Shown: positions 28,214-37,196 of the stretch, piece by piece
How positions within the stretch are numbered: position 1 is the stretch's first letter
Layout: the number at the start of each line of letters is the position of its first letter
Source: Verrucomicrobiia bacterium
GTDB lineage: Bacteria > Verrucomicrobiota > Verrucomicrobiia > Verrucomicrobiales > DEV007
Direction: 5' to 3'
NCBI GenBank assembly: GCA_020439995.1
Contig: JAGROY010000119.1
Location: 1 to 41,980, forward strand
DNA: 41,980 nt
The notes under the pieces: model-generated
The model's database searches: none
Seen by the model: the letters and a program-made list of their open reading frames with translations, nothing else
What the model was told of the DNA's origin: nothing
Program-made: the position numbers and the translations under genes

Positions 28214-29233
28214 TTAACTTTGGCGCCCTTCCATCTTCGAGTAGCAGGCCGACTGGCAGGGCATGTCCCAGTACTTCTTAAGCTCGTCATCCAGCTTGGT
28301 GAGGCTGAAAGAAATACCCGCCATTTCCTGGCAACCGACAAGTGGCCCCACGATGGTCTGATGCACGATGATCCCTTTCTCCGCGAGAATCTCACGGGCC
28401 TTGCGGTTGCAAATCAGTAGCTCCATGTGGGTGGTCGCTCCTAGGCTGTTCACGAAAAGGATCACCTCATCGCCACTGGCAAATTCGAGATCGTCCGCGA
28501 AAATCAATTCGAGCATCTTCCCGGTCAGTTCATCTGCAGAGCACATCGGAATTTCCCCGACTCCGCGCTCGCCGTGAATGCCCATACCCAGCCCGACCAT
28601 GTCGTCGGCCAGATCGAACGTCGGCTTGCCAGTGGCTGGAATCGATCCGGGTGCCAGGGCACATCCCACCGAGCGGGTGTTGTCGCGAACCTTGATAGCG
28701 ACGCGTTCAAGCTCATCCAGCGATTCCACCACTTGAGAGGCAGCGCCTGCGATTTTCACGATCGGCACCAGTCCAGCGATACCGCGCCGATCCTCTTTCT
28801 TGGTGGGCGGCGCAGACGCTACATCATCCCAGATTAAAACCGTGCGTACTTCGATGTCTTCGTCCTCCGCCAACTCGGCACCCATGTCAAAATTCATGAC
28901 ATCCCCGGCGTAGTTTCCGTACAGGAACAGCACTCCATTGCCCCGGTGCACAGCCTTCGTGGCATCCAGCACAATGTCCGGCGAGGGAGCGGCGAAGATA
29001 TCTCCACATGCGGCTCCATCCGCGAGGTTCGTGCCGACCAGACCGTGGTAGATAGGCTCATGCCCGGAACCGCCACCGACCAGCAGCGCCACTTTGCCAT
29101 CAGGGATCGACTTCTTCACGATCGAAGCCTTCCCCACTTTTTCGCATTGGCCGTCGTAGGCAAGGATCAAGCCGTCGAGCAGCTCTGCCGCACAGGCATT
29201 AGGGTCATTCAGGAGTTTTTTCGGGACGCTCAT
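28214..29233 (-). CDS. dhaK: Dihydroxyacetone kinase DhaK subunit
   Basis: 339 residues. Substrate-binding motif LLVGGGSGHEPIYHGLVG (~51-67), then GDIFAAPSPDIVLDA, LFLYGNYAGDVMNFD and RRGIAGLVPIVKIAGAA. The covalent-substrate His is His220 in GMGIHGERGVGEIPM. The enzyme binds a ketone (dihydroxyacetone or a related short ketose) as a hemiaminal and DhaL phosphorylates it. It is the first gene of a four-gene minus-strand cluster with dhaL, an LsrF homologue and a TIM-barrel isomerase; the Hsp70-family gene ends 93 bp upstream. DhaK homologues can act on erythrulose or other ketoses, so the name is by family rather than proven substrate. Confidence 0.94.
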   Translation of the reverse strand: MSVPKKLLNDPNACAAELLDGLILAYDGQCEKVGKASIVKKSIPDGKVALLVGGGSGHEPIYHGLVGTNLADGAACGDIFAAPSPDIVLDATKAVHRGNGVLFLYGNYAGDVMNFDMGAELAEDEDIEVRTVLIWDDVASAPPTKKEDRRGIAGLVPIVKIAGAASQVVESLDELERVAIKVRDNTRSVGCALAPGSIPATGKPTFDLADDMVGLGMGIHGERGVGEIPMCSADELTGKMLELIFADDLEFASGDEVILFVNSLGATTHMELLICNRKAREILAEKGIIVHQTIVGPLVGCQEMAGISFSLTKLDDELKKYWDMPCQSACYSKMEGRQS

Positions 29234-29326
29234 GTTTTCGGGAATTCTTTCAATGGATTACGCCCAAGGGATTCTCCACGCGGCGATTTGTCAATATCAA
29301 AGCCACTTGTCCAAGGCAGGCATTTT

Positions 29327-31177
29327 TCAAGAACTGCGGATCTCCAGCTCGAATTTCCAGCGCTGATCGGATTGCGTGTGCTTCATCCATAGCTGCAGAT
29401 TACCAGTTTCCGTGACGATCGACTGAATCCGCACCGGAACGACCTCCCCCGGCTCATGGCCCTCCGCCTGGGAAAGACCGAGGTTCAAGTTCGCGCATTC
29501 CTGAAGCATCCGCTCAGCATCTGGGAGAATTTGCCCGGGCTCGTCGCCGCTGCGGACTTCCGACATGAAAAAGCGGAATATGGCATCTTCGCCCGTGACC
29601 AGCCCGAACTCGCGGTCCTCGATGACCAGCTCGCTCCCCTCTTCCATGCCCTGTGGGACGATGCAGATGGCCTTCACTTTGGGCTTCATGCCCGGGATCG
29701 CTGGAGTCGATGATTCTAGCCCGACGTAGTAGGAACGCGGAGTTCCTGCTTTGATGCGGATGCCTGTGCCGGTCGCGCGGCTTCTGGCGTAGTCGCAGGC
29801 ACCGATCGCCACTGCGAGGTCCGGCTGGTAGCCGGGAAGTGCGCGCACCTCCTGGTCGCCATTCCAGAATGAGAGCAACTGCAGCACCCGCGCCCTTACC
29901 TGCTCGGCGTTGAATATGCCGCCGTTAAAAAGCACTGCGTCTGGACACAAGAAAGCGTCCCGCAGAGTTTCTTCCCGCACCAGCGCACTTAGCTCAGGAC
30001 TTGCTTTCACGTTGGCGAGGCTGCGTTGAAGGAAGCGCGCTAGCTGCTTACTGATCACCGGATCCGCAGCATACGGAAGGCCCAGCTCCTGCAAGCCGGC
30101 CTGCGGCTGCTGCTCAGGCAGGTCATCCACGGTGGTGATCGGGAAAAAGCCATCGAGCACCATTGACTCAAGCGTCTGGCGGTCGAGCGATGCCGAAATC
30201 GTTCCGCCAACCAGACTGGAGCCACGCGTGGGAATGGAGATGGGCACTTGCTCCAGCTCCAAGTCTGAGAACAACTGCACCTTAGCATTGCTGCAAGCAT
30301 GGGTGAGCGCCTGGAATTGCCACTCATCGAGCTCGTGCCCCTGCTCCGCCACCTGTGCCTGGATGCAATATGCCAGGCCGATGTCCATGTTGTCGCCACC
30401 CAGGAGCAAGTGTTCGCCCACACTGACACGCTCCAACGCCAGGTCGCCGCCTTCGTCTTTGACCACAATAAGGCTGAAGTCTGCTGTACCGCCGCCGATA
30501 TCACAAACGAGCACACAGTCGCCCGCACTGACCTGCCGCATCCACTCGCCAGCGCCCTGCGCCGTCCAGGCATAGAAGGCAGCCTGCGGTTCTTCTAACA
30601 AAACCACATCGCCCAGGCCCGCATTGGCGGCTGCTTCGAGCGTCAAGTTCCGCGCCACTTCATCAAACGAGGCTGGCACCGTGATCACGATCAATCCATC
30701 GGAGATATTCCGTTGCGTTCCAGCCTCTTTCTGGCTCCACAAAAACGCATCGCGGACGTGCTCAAGGTAGCGTTGAGTCGCCTGCAGGGCCGATACCTTT
30801 TCGCCCTCGTCCAGCGGCGACATCCATGGCAGCGATGCCACACGCGGATCCACTTTTGGGTGCGACAACCATGACTTGGCCGAGACCACCAGGCGATCCG
30901 GCACTTGCGCCCCATGGTTTCTGGCAAAGGTTCCGACCACGCCATACTGGGATTCGGCAGACCACGGAACATTGAGACTGCCTTCAGGAAACTCACTGGG
31001 ATGCGCGAGGTACCAGGCCGACGGAAGCATCGCTTTCTCTCCCGTAGTGTTCGGCCCTAACACTTGCGTAATTTCCTGCATACGCAGCTCCGGATCCGAT
31101 AGATCACAAAAGGCTGCGGTGGTGTTACTGGTGCCCAGATCGATTCCCAGGGCGAAGGTATGTTTTGAGTCACTCAT
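29327..31177 (-). CDS. Hsp70-family protein, partner of DUF2760
   Basis: 616 residues. Actin-type ATPase motifs are present: phosphate 1 LGIDLGTSNTTAAF (~10-23), phosphate 2 LVCDIGGGTADFSLIVV, and the connecting blocks VITVPASFDEVARNLTLEAA and VVLLEEPQAAFYAW. The adenosine region includes DAVLFNGGIFNAEQVR. The C-terminus (~500-616) is a beta-rich domain that does not look like the canonical DnaK substrate domain with its helical lid. It is preceded by a DUF2760 gene 90 bp upstream, a pairing I know from other bacteria, where a second Hsp70-like gene often follows; here dhaK follows. The client and role are unknown; it is predicted to be cytoplasmic. Confidence 0.88.
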   Translation of the reverse strand: MSDSKHTFALGIDLGTSNTTAAFCDLSDPELRMQEITQVLGPNTTGEKAMLPSAWYLAHPSEFPEGSLNVPWSAESQYGVVGTFARNHGAQVPDRLVVSAKSWLSHPKVDPRVASLPWMSPLDEGEKVSALQATQRYLEHVRDAFLWSQKEAGTQRNISDGLIVITVPASFDEVARNLTLEAAANAGLGDVVLLEEPQAAFYAWTAQGAGEWMRQVSAGDCVLVCDIGGGTADFSLIVVKDEGGDLALERVSVGEHLLLGGDNMDIGLAYCIQAQVAEQGHELDEWQFQALTHACSNAKVQLFSDLELEQVPISIPTRGSSLVGGTISASLDRQTLESMVLDGFFPITTVDDLPEQQPQAGLQELGLPYAADPVISKQLARFLQRSLANVKASPELSALVREETLRDAFLCPDAVLFNGGIFNAEQVRARVLQLLSFWNGDQEVRALPGYQPDLAVAIGACDYARSRATGTGIRIKAGTPRSYYVGLESSTPAIPGMKPKVKAICIVPQGMEEGSELVIEDREFGLVTGEDAIFRFFMSEVRSGDEPGQILPDAERMLQECANLNLGLSQAEGHEPGEVVPVRIQSIVTETGNLQLWMKHTQSDQRWKFELEIRSS

Positions 31178-31267
31178 AAAGAAATAGATTCAATGTCGGC
31201 ACGGCAGGCGTGACTTCATGCGCAATCGAGCGGAGCGCCATTATTAAAAAGCCGCAGATGGGCTCAG

Positions 31268-31888
31268 CTAGCTTTTCACCTCGACCTCTGCGGGTGCAAT
31301 GTTAGGGAGCACTCCGGCAGGAACCACGGTACGTGGCAGTTTCACTTTCGAGGTTTTCCAGCCCCGGTGAACCACGGAACCGGTAAAAGGAGCCGAACCC
31401 GAAAGGCTTCCGGACAATCGGTACTCGTCCCCCCGGAACGAGACCGGCACAGAAATCATCGCACCTTCCGCACTTTCGCAAACCGGCGTGATGGCGAAAT
31501 GCTGATTGAGCACCGCCCGGCATCCGTGATGCACGATGCGCGCCGCTGCCCCCACCTGGGCATCAGGATAAGACGTGATGTCATCCATCAGAAAATCCAC
31601 CAGCCGTCCTTGCTCCTGTAGCGCCGATAGCAGCCCGATGGCCTCAGCCCCTTCCGTGTGCCCGTTGCCTGAGTTCACCACTGGAGGCGCTACGGCGACA
31701 GGGGTCACCGTAGGTGGGCGCTCAGCTACGTCACCTTTCAAAGTCGCCAGTAGTGCTACTAACAGCACTGCAACGACCCCAGCGGCAACCATGGTCAACA
31801 CCTCCTTCTGTGGTGCCAATGCTGGCACCCAGAGTAGGCCGAGCAGAACAGCTGCCACAAAAGCTAGAATCAACGGTAGATATTTCAC
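31268..31888 (-). CDS. DUF2760-domain membrane protein
   Basis: 206 residues starting with GTG at 31888. Two transmembrane segments lie close together at the N-terminus (LPLILAFVAAVLLGLLWVPA and VLTMVAAGVVAVLLVALLAT). A Pro/Val-rich linker follows (~50-72). The conserved DUF2760 region is ~80-200: LLSALQEQGRLVDFLMDDIT, AQVGAAARIVHHGCRAVL, SGSLSGSAPFTGSVVHRGW. The predicted soluble part faces the cytoplasm. It precedes the Hsp70-family gene, so the pair may tether that chaperone to the membrane (inference). The function of DUF2760 is not established. The 3' end carries a CTAACATTG copy (complement of 31297-31305). Confidence 0.85.
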   Translation of the reverse strand: MKYLPLILAFVAAVLLGLLWVPALAPQKEVLTMVAAGVVAVLLVALLATLKGDVAERPPTVTPVAVAPPVVNSGNGHTEGAEAIGLLSALQEQGRLVDFLMDDITSYPDAQVGAAARIVHHGCRAVLNQHFAITPVCESAEGAMISVPVSFRGDEYRLSGSLSGSAPFTGSVVHRGWKTSKVKLPRTVVPAGVLPNIAPAEVEVKS

Positions 31889-31957
31889 GCCTCATGCTTC
31901 CACCACGACAGGCAGGGAATCAAGCTCCCTCCATGCCGAATTGATTCAAAACTGAGT

Positions 31958-33334
31958 TCAGCCCTTACCAGTCGCGTAAACTTCGAATCCAATCTCACGC
32001 AGCGCGTCGTGATCCAGCAAATTCCGCCCATCAAATACGCAGGCAGGTTTGAGCATTGCACTGTAAATCCGCTTCCAGTCCAACTCCTTGAACTCATCCC
32101 ACTCCGTGAGAATTGCGATGGCGTGCGCCCCCTCGGCAGCCGCATAGGCATCGGCAGCGACGGTCACTCCCGGATGCTTTTCGCCTGATTTACCTGTAAT
32201 ATCGGTGTGCACCAGGCTTTCCGGCACTTTGGGATCGAACACGCTAAGGTGCGCCTGCTCCTCCAGCAGATCCCGGCATACGCGGATCGCTGCGGACTCG
32301 CGGGTGTCATTGGTATCCTTTTTGAATGCGAACCCAAATACCGCAATACGCTTGCCGCTGACCGTATTGTAGAGAGCCTTCACGATCCTCTGCGTGAACC
32401 GCCCCTTCTGATACTCATTCATTTTCACCACCTGCTCCCAGTATTCCGCCACCTCAGGAAGCCCGAAGTGCTGGCAAAGGTACACCAGATTCAGAATGTC
32501 TTTCTGAAAGCAGCTACCGCCAAAGCCCACTGAACTCTTAAGAAACTTGGGTCCGATACGGGAATCCAGGCCGATCGCGTGACCAACCTCGTCAACGTCC
32601 GCCCCTGTTGCCTCACAGAGAGCGGAAATACTGTTGATGCTGCTGATCCTCTGGGCGAGGAAAGCATTTGCAGTCAACTTCGACAACTCGCTGGACCACA
32701 GATTCGTAGTGATGATTCGTTCGCGCGGAACCCAGTTCGCATAGACCTCTACCAGCTTCTGAATCGCAGCCTTGCCGCCTTCAGTCATTTCACCCCCCAC
32801 CAGGACTCGGTCCGGAGCGTACAAATCTTCGATAGCCGTGCCTTCCGCCAGAAACTCGGGATTCGACAGCACTTGGAAAGAAGCTTTGTCGCTGGGAGCG
32901 TGATCCAGAATGCTCTTAATGCTTTCCGCAGTGCGCACTGGAAGCGTCGACTTCTCGACGATAATCGTTTCTCCCTCAGCCTGTTCTGCGATTCTACGCG
33001 CACAGAGTTCGACGAATTTCAAATCTGCCGCCTTTCCAGCACCGACACCGTAGGTTTTCGTCGGCGTATTTACAGAGATAAATATGATGTCCGCTTCGCG
33101 AATACCAGTGTCTACGTTCGTCGAAAAGCGCAAATTCCGACCTCGAGCCTCAGCCACTACGTCCGCCAATCCCGGCTCAAATACTGGTAGATCATTGAGA
33201 TTTTCGCTGTTCCACGCAGCGATACGTGCCTCGTTAATATCGACGATATGCACGTCGATATGCGGGCACTTCTGTGCAATCACGGCCATTGTCGGCCCCC
33301 CTACGTATCCAGCTCCTATACAACAAATCTTCAT
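31958..33334 (-). CDS. ugd: UDP-glucose 6-dehydrogenase, animal-like form
   Basis: 458 residues. The NAD-binding motif is [17 protein letters not shown]; the UDP-glucose region has [20 protein letters not shown]; the catalytic Cys275 is in [13 protein letters not shown] (Cys276 in human UGDH). The sequence follows the animal/plant-type UGDH ([26 protein letters not shown]) rather than the shorter E. coli type (~388 residues). It oxidises UDP-glucose to UDP-glucuronate, a precursor of polysaccharide and lipopolysaccharide sugars. No glycosyltransferase or export genes are adjacent. The bases upstream are A/T-rich, but no convincing -10/-35 pair was found. Confidence 0.95.
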   Translation of the reverse strand: MKICCIGAGYVGGPTMAVIAQKCPHIDVHIVDINEARIAAWNSENLNDLPVFEPGLADVVAEARGRNLRFSTNVDTGIREADIIFISVNTPTKTYGVGAGKAADLKFVELCARRIAEQAEGETIIVEKSTLPVRTAESIKSILDHAPSDKASFQVLSNPEFLAEGTAIEDLYAPDRVLVGGEMTEGGKAAIQKLVEVYANWVPRERIITTNLWSSELSKLTANAFLAQRISSINSISALCEATGADVDEVGHAIGLDSRIGPKFLKSSVGFGGSCFQKDILNLVYLCQHFGLPEVAEYWEQVVKMNEYQKGRFTQRIVKALYNTVSGKRIAVFGFAFKKDTNDTRESAAIRVCRDLLEEQAHLSVFDPKVPESLVHTDITGKSGEKHPGVTVAADAYAAAEGAHAIAILTEWDEFKELDWKRIYSAMLKPACVFDGRNLLDHDALREIGFEVYATGKG

Positions 33335-33711
33335 TTACTATAAACTTTGCCTTTTCTAATCTCAGTGCAACAAAAATCGCCTGCTATAAATTGGATACTA
33401 AAGTGCTGTTTTCTGAAAAGGGCGATCATCGAATTGATCCGATTCCCGGACATTCAGTTGCAATATGAGGCAACTATACCAAATGATCGCTTACGAATGT
33501 GACAAAACTGTGCTTTGTTGAGTCTCAGGAGGCGAATCCCCTCGGTTCTTAGCCAGGCTTTCCGCTCTGGCAATGAGCGTAAAGCGCCTATTGCTTAGTC
33601 TGACCAATTCAGGATCGAGGGAGAACGAACTCTCCGAAATGGCTCCAAGCCACTTCAAAAATCCAAAATGAACTGAATCCTGCAATCCATAAACAAACCA
33701 CCTCAAAGCAT
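33335..33711. other. A/T-richer intergenic spacer between ugd and the lipoprotein gene
   Basis: About 375 bp with no supported gene, separating two divergently transcribed genes. The only symmetry seen is AGTTGC (33456-33461) with GCAACT (33470-33475), an 8-base loop. The bases just before the lipoprotein ATG show no clear Shine-Dalgarno. Both promoters probably lie here, but I could not place them. Confidence 0.4.
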
Positions 33712-34035
33712 ATGAAAATCCAGAACATTGCCAAACTTCCCCTCGCAGCAGCGATCGCTGTATTCGCCCTCAGCAGCGTGAGTTGCGATAAGGCAAAAGA
33801 ATCGGTAGATTCTGCCGCAGAGCAAGCCGCAGACGTCGCCAGCGAAACCAAAGACGCAGTTGCCGAGAAAGCAGCTGAGGCAGCAGATGCCACCAAAGAG
33901 GCAGCAGATGCTGTTGTCGACAAGACGAAGGAAGCCATGGGAGATGCTGCCGATGCAGTGAAAGATGTTGCAGCTGACGCTCTGGACGCGACTGGCGAAG
34001 CCGCTCAAGATGCCGCCGACGCCATCCAAAACTAA
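33712..34035 (+). CDS. Small Ala/Asp/Lys-rich lipoprotein with LEA-like helical repeats
   Basis: 107 residues. Signal peptide with lipobox: AVFALSSVSC, cleaved before Cys26. The mature part is almost entirely Ala, Asp, Glu, Lys and Val in roughly 11-residue amphipathic units (KESVDSAAEQA, DATKEAADAVV, DKTKEAMGDAA, DAVKDVAADAL). The pattern resembles late-embryogenesis-abundant group 3 or apolipoprotein-type helices and other small surface lipoproteins. A helical outer-membrane or periplasmic protein is expected; a protective role under stress is a guess. It has its own intrinsic terminator 35 bp downstream, so it is a single-gene unit. Low complexity makes homology inference weak. Confidence 0.75.
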   Translation: MKIQNIAKLPLAAAIAVFALSSVSCDKAKESVDSAAEQAADVASETKDAVAEKAAEAADATKEAADAVVDKTKEAMGDAADAVKDVAADALDATGEAAQDAADAIQN

Positions 34036-34069
34036 TTCGGTTCCGCTTCGATACCAGCTTTCATGCAAA

Positions 34070-34109
34070 GCGCCCGGCCGGAGATTTCCGCCCGGGCGTT
34101 TTCTTTTTT
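34070..34109 (+). terminator. Intrinsic terminator of the lipoprotein gene
   Basis: CGCCCGG (34071-34077) pairs with CCGGGCG (34092-34098), with an inner CGGA/TCCG extension, followed by TTTTCTTTTTT. It lies 35 bp after the lipoprotein stop. Confidence 0.88.
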
Positions 34110-34153
34110 CAGATCCACTCTAAGCCCTGGCTCCGGATATCGTTTTGTCAGGG

Positions 34154-35095
34154 ATGAATTCCGCCCACTTACCTGCTCCGCCCGTTCTGGCCCGCCTCTT
34201 CAGCACTCGTGGCTGCCTGACGCTCGCCCTCGCTGGAGCCGTCAGTGTCGGCATCCTCTGTTGGATGCCCATCGCCTCTGGCGGAGTCAGAGCAGGTCTG
34301 GTGGGAAGCGGCGCGCTTGCAGTTGCGGCGGCCATCGCGGCACTCCGCCACCGCCCACGCGTTTTGGCAGCATTCGCAGCCCTGGTGCTGCTCCTTTGCA
34401 CCGGAGTAGCCACGACTCGAAACCGGAAAGTGGATACCGCCGCCCTGCGGACTCAGATTACCCTTGAGCTGCGGGATCACCTGGGAGTTGCCTACACCTG
34501 GGGTGGCGAGAACAGGCGAGGAATCGACTGCAGCGGCCTCCCCAGGAACGCACTGCGCGGAGCAGCAATCAAGCAGGCAATCACCCACCTGAACGGCCGA
34601 CTCGCTATCGTCGCCGTCGACCAATGGTGGCACGATTCCAGCGCCGCCGCACTGGGAGAAGGCTATCGCAACAACACGTCCTTCCTCTTTGAGGCAGACA
34701 GCATCATCGCCGCCGACGATTCAACTCTCCAGCCTGGCGATTTTGCGATCACTGCCAATGGAGTGCATGCTGTCTGCTACCTTGGCGACCATCACTGGAT
34801 CCATGCCAGCCCGGATGCGGGGAAAGTCATCGAAGTAAACGCCCGCAATACAAACGATGGCTGGTTCAAAGTTCCCGTCAAAATGATGCGCTGGCGTGTG
34901 CTGGAAAATGATCATGACTCCTTCGATCGTTCAACAGGCCGGACCGCCGAAAATTCACCTGAAGACAGTGATTCCCCGTGGTTCCATGGTGAGCGCAAGC
35001 TACCGTGCGTTATTTCTCCAGCTTCTGGAGAAAACGGACGATGTCCTTCGGCTCGGCACGCTTGTGATAGTCGTGATGAAGAAAGGCCCACTTAA
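34154..35095 (+). CDS. NlpC/P60-family cysteine peptidase with N-terminal membrane segments
   Basis: 313 residues from the ATG at 34154; a TTG at 34145 would add three. Two or three hydrophobic segments (CLTLALAGAVSVGILCW, GLVGSGALAVAAAIAAL, VLAAFAALVLLLCTGVA) anchor the protein. The peptidase domain has the Cys motif GVAYTWGGENRRGIDCSGLP (~110-130), the GD block LQPGDFAITANGVHAVCYLG with the catalytic His, and the third polar residue in HHWIHASPDAG. Such enzymes cut peptidoglycan peptides outside the inner membrane. The last ~65 residues are hydrophilic, and the final ~28 are antisense to the peroxiredoxin gene (86-bp convergent overlap), so the natural C-terminus may have been extended by a lost stop or a frameshift. 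Family secure; the C-terminus is doubtful. Confidence 0.82.
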   Translation: MNSAHLPAPPVLARLFSTRGCLTLALAGAVSVGILCWMPIASGGVRAGLVGSGALAVAAAIAALRHRPRVLAAFAALVLLLCTGVATTRNRKVDTAALRTQITLELRDHLGVAYTWGGENRRGIDCSGLPRNALRGAAIKQAITHLNGRLAIVAVDQWWHDSSAAALGEGYRNNTSFLFEADSIIAADDSTLQPGDFAITANGVHAVCYLGDHHWIHASPDAGKVIEVNARNTNDGWFKVPVKMMRWRVLENDHDSFDRSTGRTAENSPEDSDSPWFHGERKLPCVISPASGENGRCPSARHACDSRDEERPT

Positions 35096-35729
35096 TCTTG
35101 CGGTCTTGCCCGATAATATAGGTGGCAGCGAGCGGCAACTGATCGGCACCAGCGTCTTTCCCGTTGTATTCTTTCAGGTCAAACATCTGGTTGTAGAGAT
35201 TCTCGACATCGGGAGTGAGTTTAAACATCAGATCGTAGCGGGTGGCCACCTTGTGGTTGAGGTCAGTGAGGACTTCGAACTCCAGCTTGTTTTTCTCAGT
35301 GGTGGTCAGCGCTTTGTCTGGAAGCTCTGGCGTCAGGGCAATCAGGGTCGCGCCGGCTTCTTTGATCGCAGGTAGCTCTTCCTGCAGTGCAGCCAGCGTA
35401 ATGTTGCAGTAGGGGCACCAGCCGCCCCGATACCATGTCAGCACGACAGGCCCCTTCTTCAGTTCTTCGCTGAGCTTGACCTCTTCACCGGCCGCGTTCT
35501 TGAGAGTGAAATCTGGCGCTTCGTCGCCAACCTGCTTGGCTTTCTCGACGATCCTGGCTTCGTCGATGGCGGCAATTCCTTCCTTGAACGCTTTCTTGAT
35601 CTCAGGGGTGACGCGGGTCGATCCTTGGGCCTCGCGAGCTTTCAAGCGGTCTTCGAGCGTGTCGGCCTGTGCAATGGCAAGCATGCCGACCAGGGCCAGG
35701 AGTGAGGTGATCGTATTCTTTTTCATCAT
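35010..35729 (-). CDS. Secreted peroxiredoxin-like (AhpC/TSA) protein
   Basis: 239 residues with a signal peptide (ITSLLALVGMLAIAQADT). After a helical stretch, the thioredoxin fold begins at VGDEAPDFTLKNAAGEEV. The active site is LTWYRGGWCPYCNITLAAL, with two Cys as in the peroxiredoxin-like family; the region PLAATYIIGQDRKIKWAFLH follows. It reduces peroxides or exchanges thiols in the periplasm. It is the last gene in the efflux operon direction, 45 bp after the outer-membrane channel gene, so it may be co-transcribed and protect against oxidants that the pump also handles (inference). The 3' end overlaps the convergent peptidase gene by 86 bp. Confidence 0.87.
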   Translation of the reverse strand: MMKKNTITSLLALVGMLAIAQADTLEDRLKAREAQGSTRVTPEIKKAFKEGIAAIDEARIVEKAKQVGDEAPDFTLKNAAGEEVKLSEELKKGPVVLTWYRGGWCPYCNITLAALQEELPAIKEAGATLIALTPELPDKALTTTEKNKLEFEVLTDLNHKVATRYDLMFKLTPDVENLYNQMFDLKEYNGKDAGADQLPLAATYIIGQDRKIKWAFLHHDYHKRAEPKDIVRFLQKLEK

Positions 35730-35774
35730 TTCGGTTTAGCAGTAGGTAAGTTAGCGACTGGGTCGATCTCGTCG

Positions 35775-37190
35775 CTACCAGGCGCCGCCGAGGGCTTTGA
35801 ACAATGCAATGGATGCAAGGTGTTGGCTGTTCTTGATGGCAGATCTGGCGCGTTCGGCTTCGAGCGCTGTGCGCTGGGCTTCGACAACATCGAAGTAGGC
35901 GACGATGCCGGCGTCGTAGCGTTGCTGGGAGAGTTCTACGGTGCGGTTGGCGGCCGTGACGGTGCGTTCCTGAGCATCGTACTGCTGGGCGAGCAGAGTG
36001 ACGCCAGAGAGTGCATTGTCGACTTCGCGCACGGCGTTGAGGATGGTCTGGCGGTAGGTGGCAACGGTTTCCTCGTAGAGAAGGCGGCTCCGGTCGAGCT
36101 CGCCCTGATTGCGGCGACCATCGAAGACCGGGTAGCTGACACTCGGGCCCAGCCCCCACGCGAGGCTGTCGCCCGTGAACAGCTTGCTCAGCTTGGAACT
36201 CTCGAAACCGATGTCACCATTGAGGCGCACACTGGGGAAGAAGGCGGCTTGCGCGGCACCAATGCGGGCGTTGGCGGCCTGCATCTTGCGCTCAGCGGCG
36301 GCGATGTCTGGCCGACGTTCCAGGAGAGCTGAAGGCAGGGTGCCAGATACCGTGGGAGGGGCGCTGGAATGGCTGACCGTCGGAATACTGAAGTCTGATG
36401 AGGGTTTGCCGATGAGCACGGCAATGGCGTTCTCGAATTCGGCGCGCATCTTCTGCACACCGATAATATCGGACTCGGTCGCGGCGACTTCGGTGATCGC
36501 GCGAGACACATCCACTTCATCCACATCTCCGGCATCGAAACGCTGCTGATTGAGATCGAGAGATTTTTTGCGCAATGCCAGCCCTTCGCGCAAAATCGCC
36601 AGTTCCCGGTCTGCGGCGGCTAGATTGAAGTAGCTGATGGCGAGGTCAGCCTGCAAGGCGAGCATGACATTTTCGTAGTCGGCTTCGCTGGTGGCCGCCT
36701 CGGCCTCGACGGCTTCCAGCTGGCGGCGGAGCTTACCCCAGAGATCGATCTCGTAGTCGAGCACTAGCGGCAAGGCCACATTCGAAGTGGTCGCTCCAGC
36801 GGTACCGTTAATGTTCGATCGGGTGGTGCCGGAACGGCGGCGGCGTTCGGTAGTGGGATCAAAGGACAGGTCTGGGAGCAGACTGGCACGGCCGGTTCGG
36901 GCGATTGTGCGAGCCTGTTCGACGCGCAGGAACGCTGCTTTGAGCGACTGATTGTCGGCCATCGCATTTGCCATGAGGCCGTTGAGTCGGGAGTCATTGA
37001 ATGTTTTCCACCAGGCACCTTTTGACTTCGCATCGGCAGGCTCGGCTACTTTCCAGCCAGCGGGCACTTTGAAATTGGCTGGGAGTTGCGCGGCGGTGTC
37101 GGGTCGCTGGTAGTTCGGGCCGACCATGCAGCTCGACAGCGAAACCATCGCGGTCACCATTAACACTGCTGATGTTGAAAGTTTTGACAT
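35775..37190 (-). CDS. Outer-membrane efflux channel, NodT/OprM-type lipoprotein
   Basis: 471 residues. Signal peptide with lipobox MVSLSSC followed by the classic start CMVGPNYQRPD. Two long coiled-coil outer-membrane-efflux repeats cover ~65-260 and ~270-471: MADNQSLKAAFLRVEQARTI, then LERRPDIAAAERKMQAANAR with AAFFPSVRLNGDIGF, and YDAGIVAYFDVVEAQRTALE near the end. This is the TolC-type trimeric channel of a tripartite pump. It follows the RND pump gene by 6 bp and, with the adaptor upstream, completes the three-part system. Confidence 0.94.
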   Translation of the reverse strand: MSKLSTSAVLMVTAMVSLSSCMVGPNYQRPDTAAQLPANFKVPAGWKVAEPADAKSKGAWWKTFNDSRLNGLMANAMADNQSLKAAFLRVEQARTIARTGRASLLPDLSFDPTTERRRRSGTTRSNINGTAGATTSNVALPLVLDYEIDLWGKLRRQLEAVEAEAATSEADYENVMLALQADLAISYFNLAAADRELAILREGLALRKKSLDLNQQRFDAGDVDEVDVSRAITEVAATESDIIGVQKMRAEFENAIAVLIGKPSSDFSIPTVSHSSAPPTVSGTLPSALLERRPDIAAAERKMQAANARIGAAQAAFFPSVRLNGDIGFESSKLSKLFTGDSLAWGLGPSVSYPVFDGRRNQGELDRSRLLYEETVATYRQTILNAVREVDNALSGVTLLAQQYDAQERTVTAANRTVELSQQRYDAGIVAYFDVVEAQRTALEAERARSAIKNSQHLASIALFKALGGAW

Positions 37191-37196
37191 GGTTGA

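Noticed and set aside
33456..33475. AGTTGC/GCAACT hairpin as an intrinsic terminator of ugd or the lipoprotein gene
   Set aside because: Only 6 bp with an 8-base loop, no T-tract, and it lies between divergent genes where no terminator is expected.
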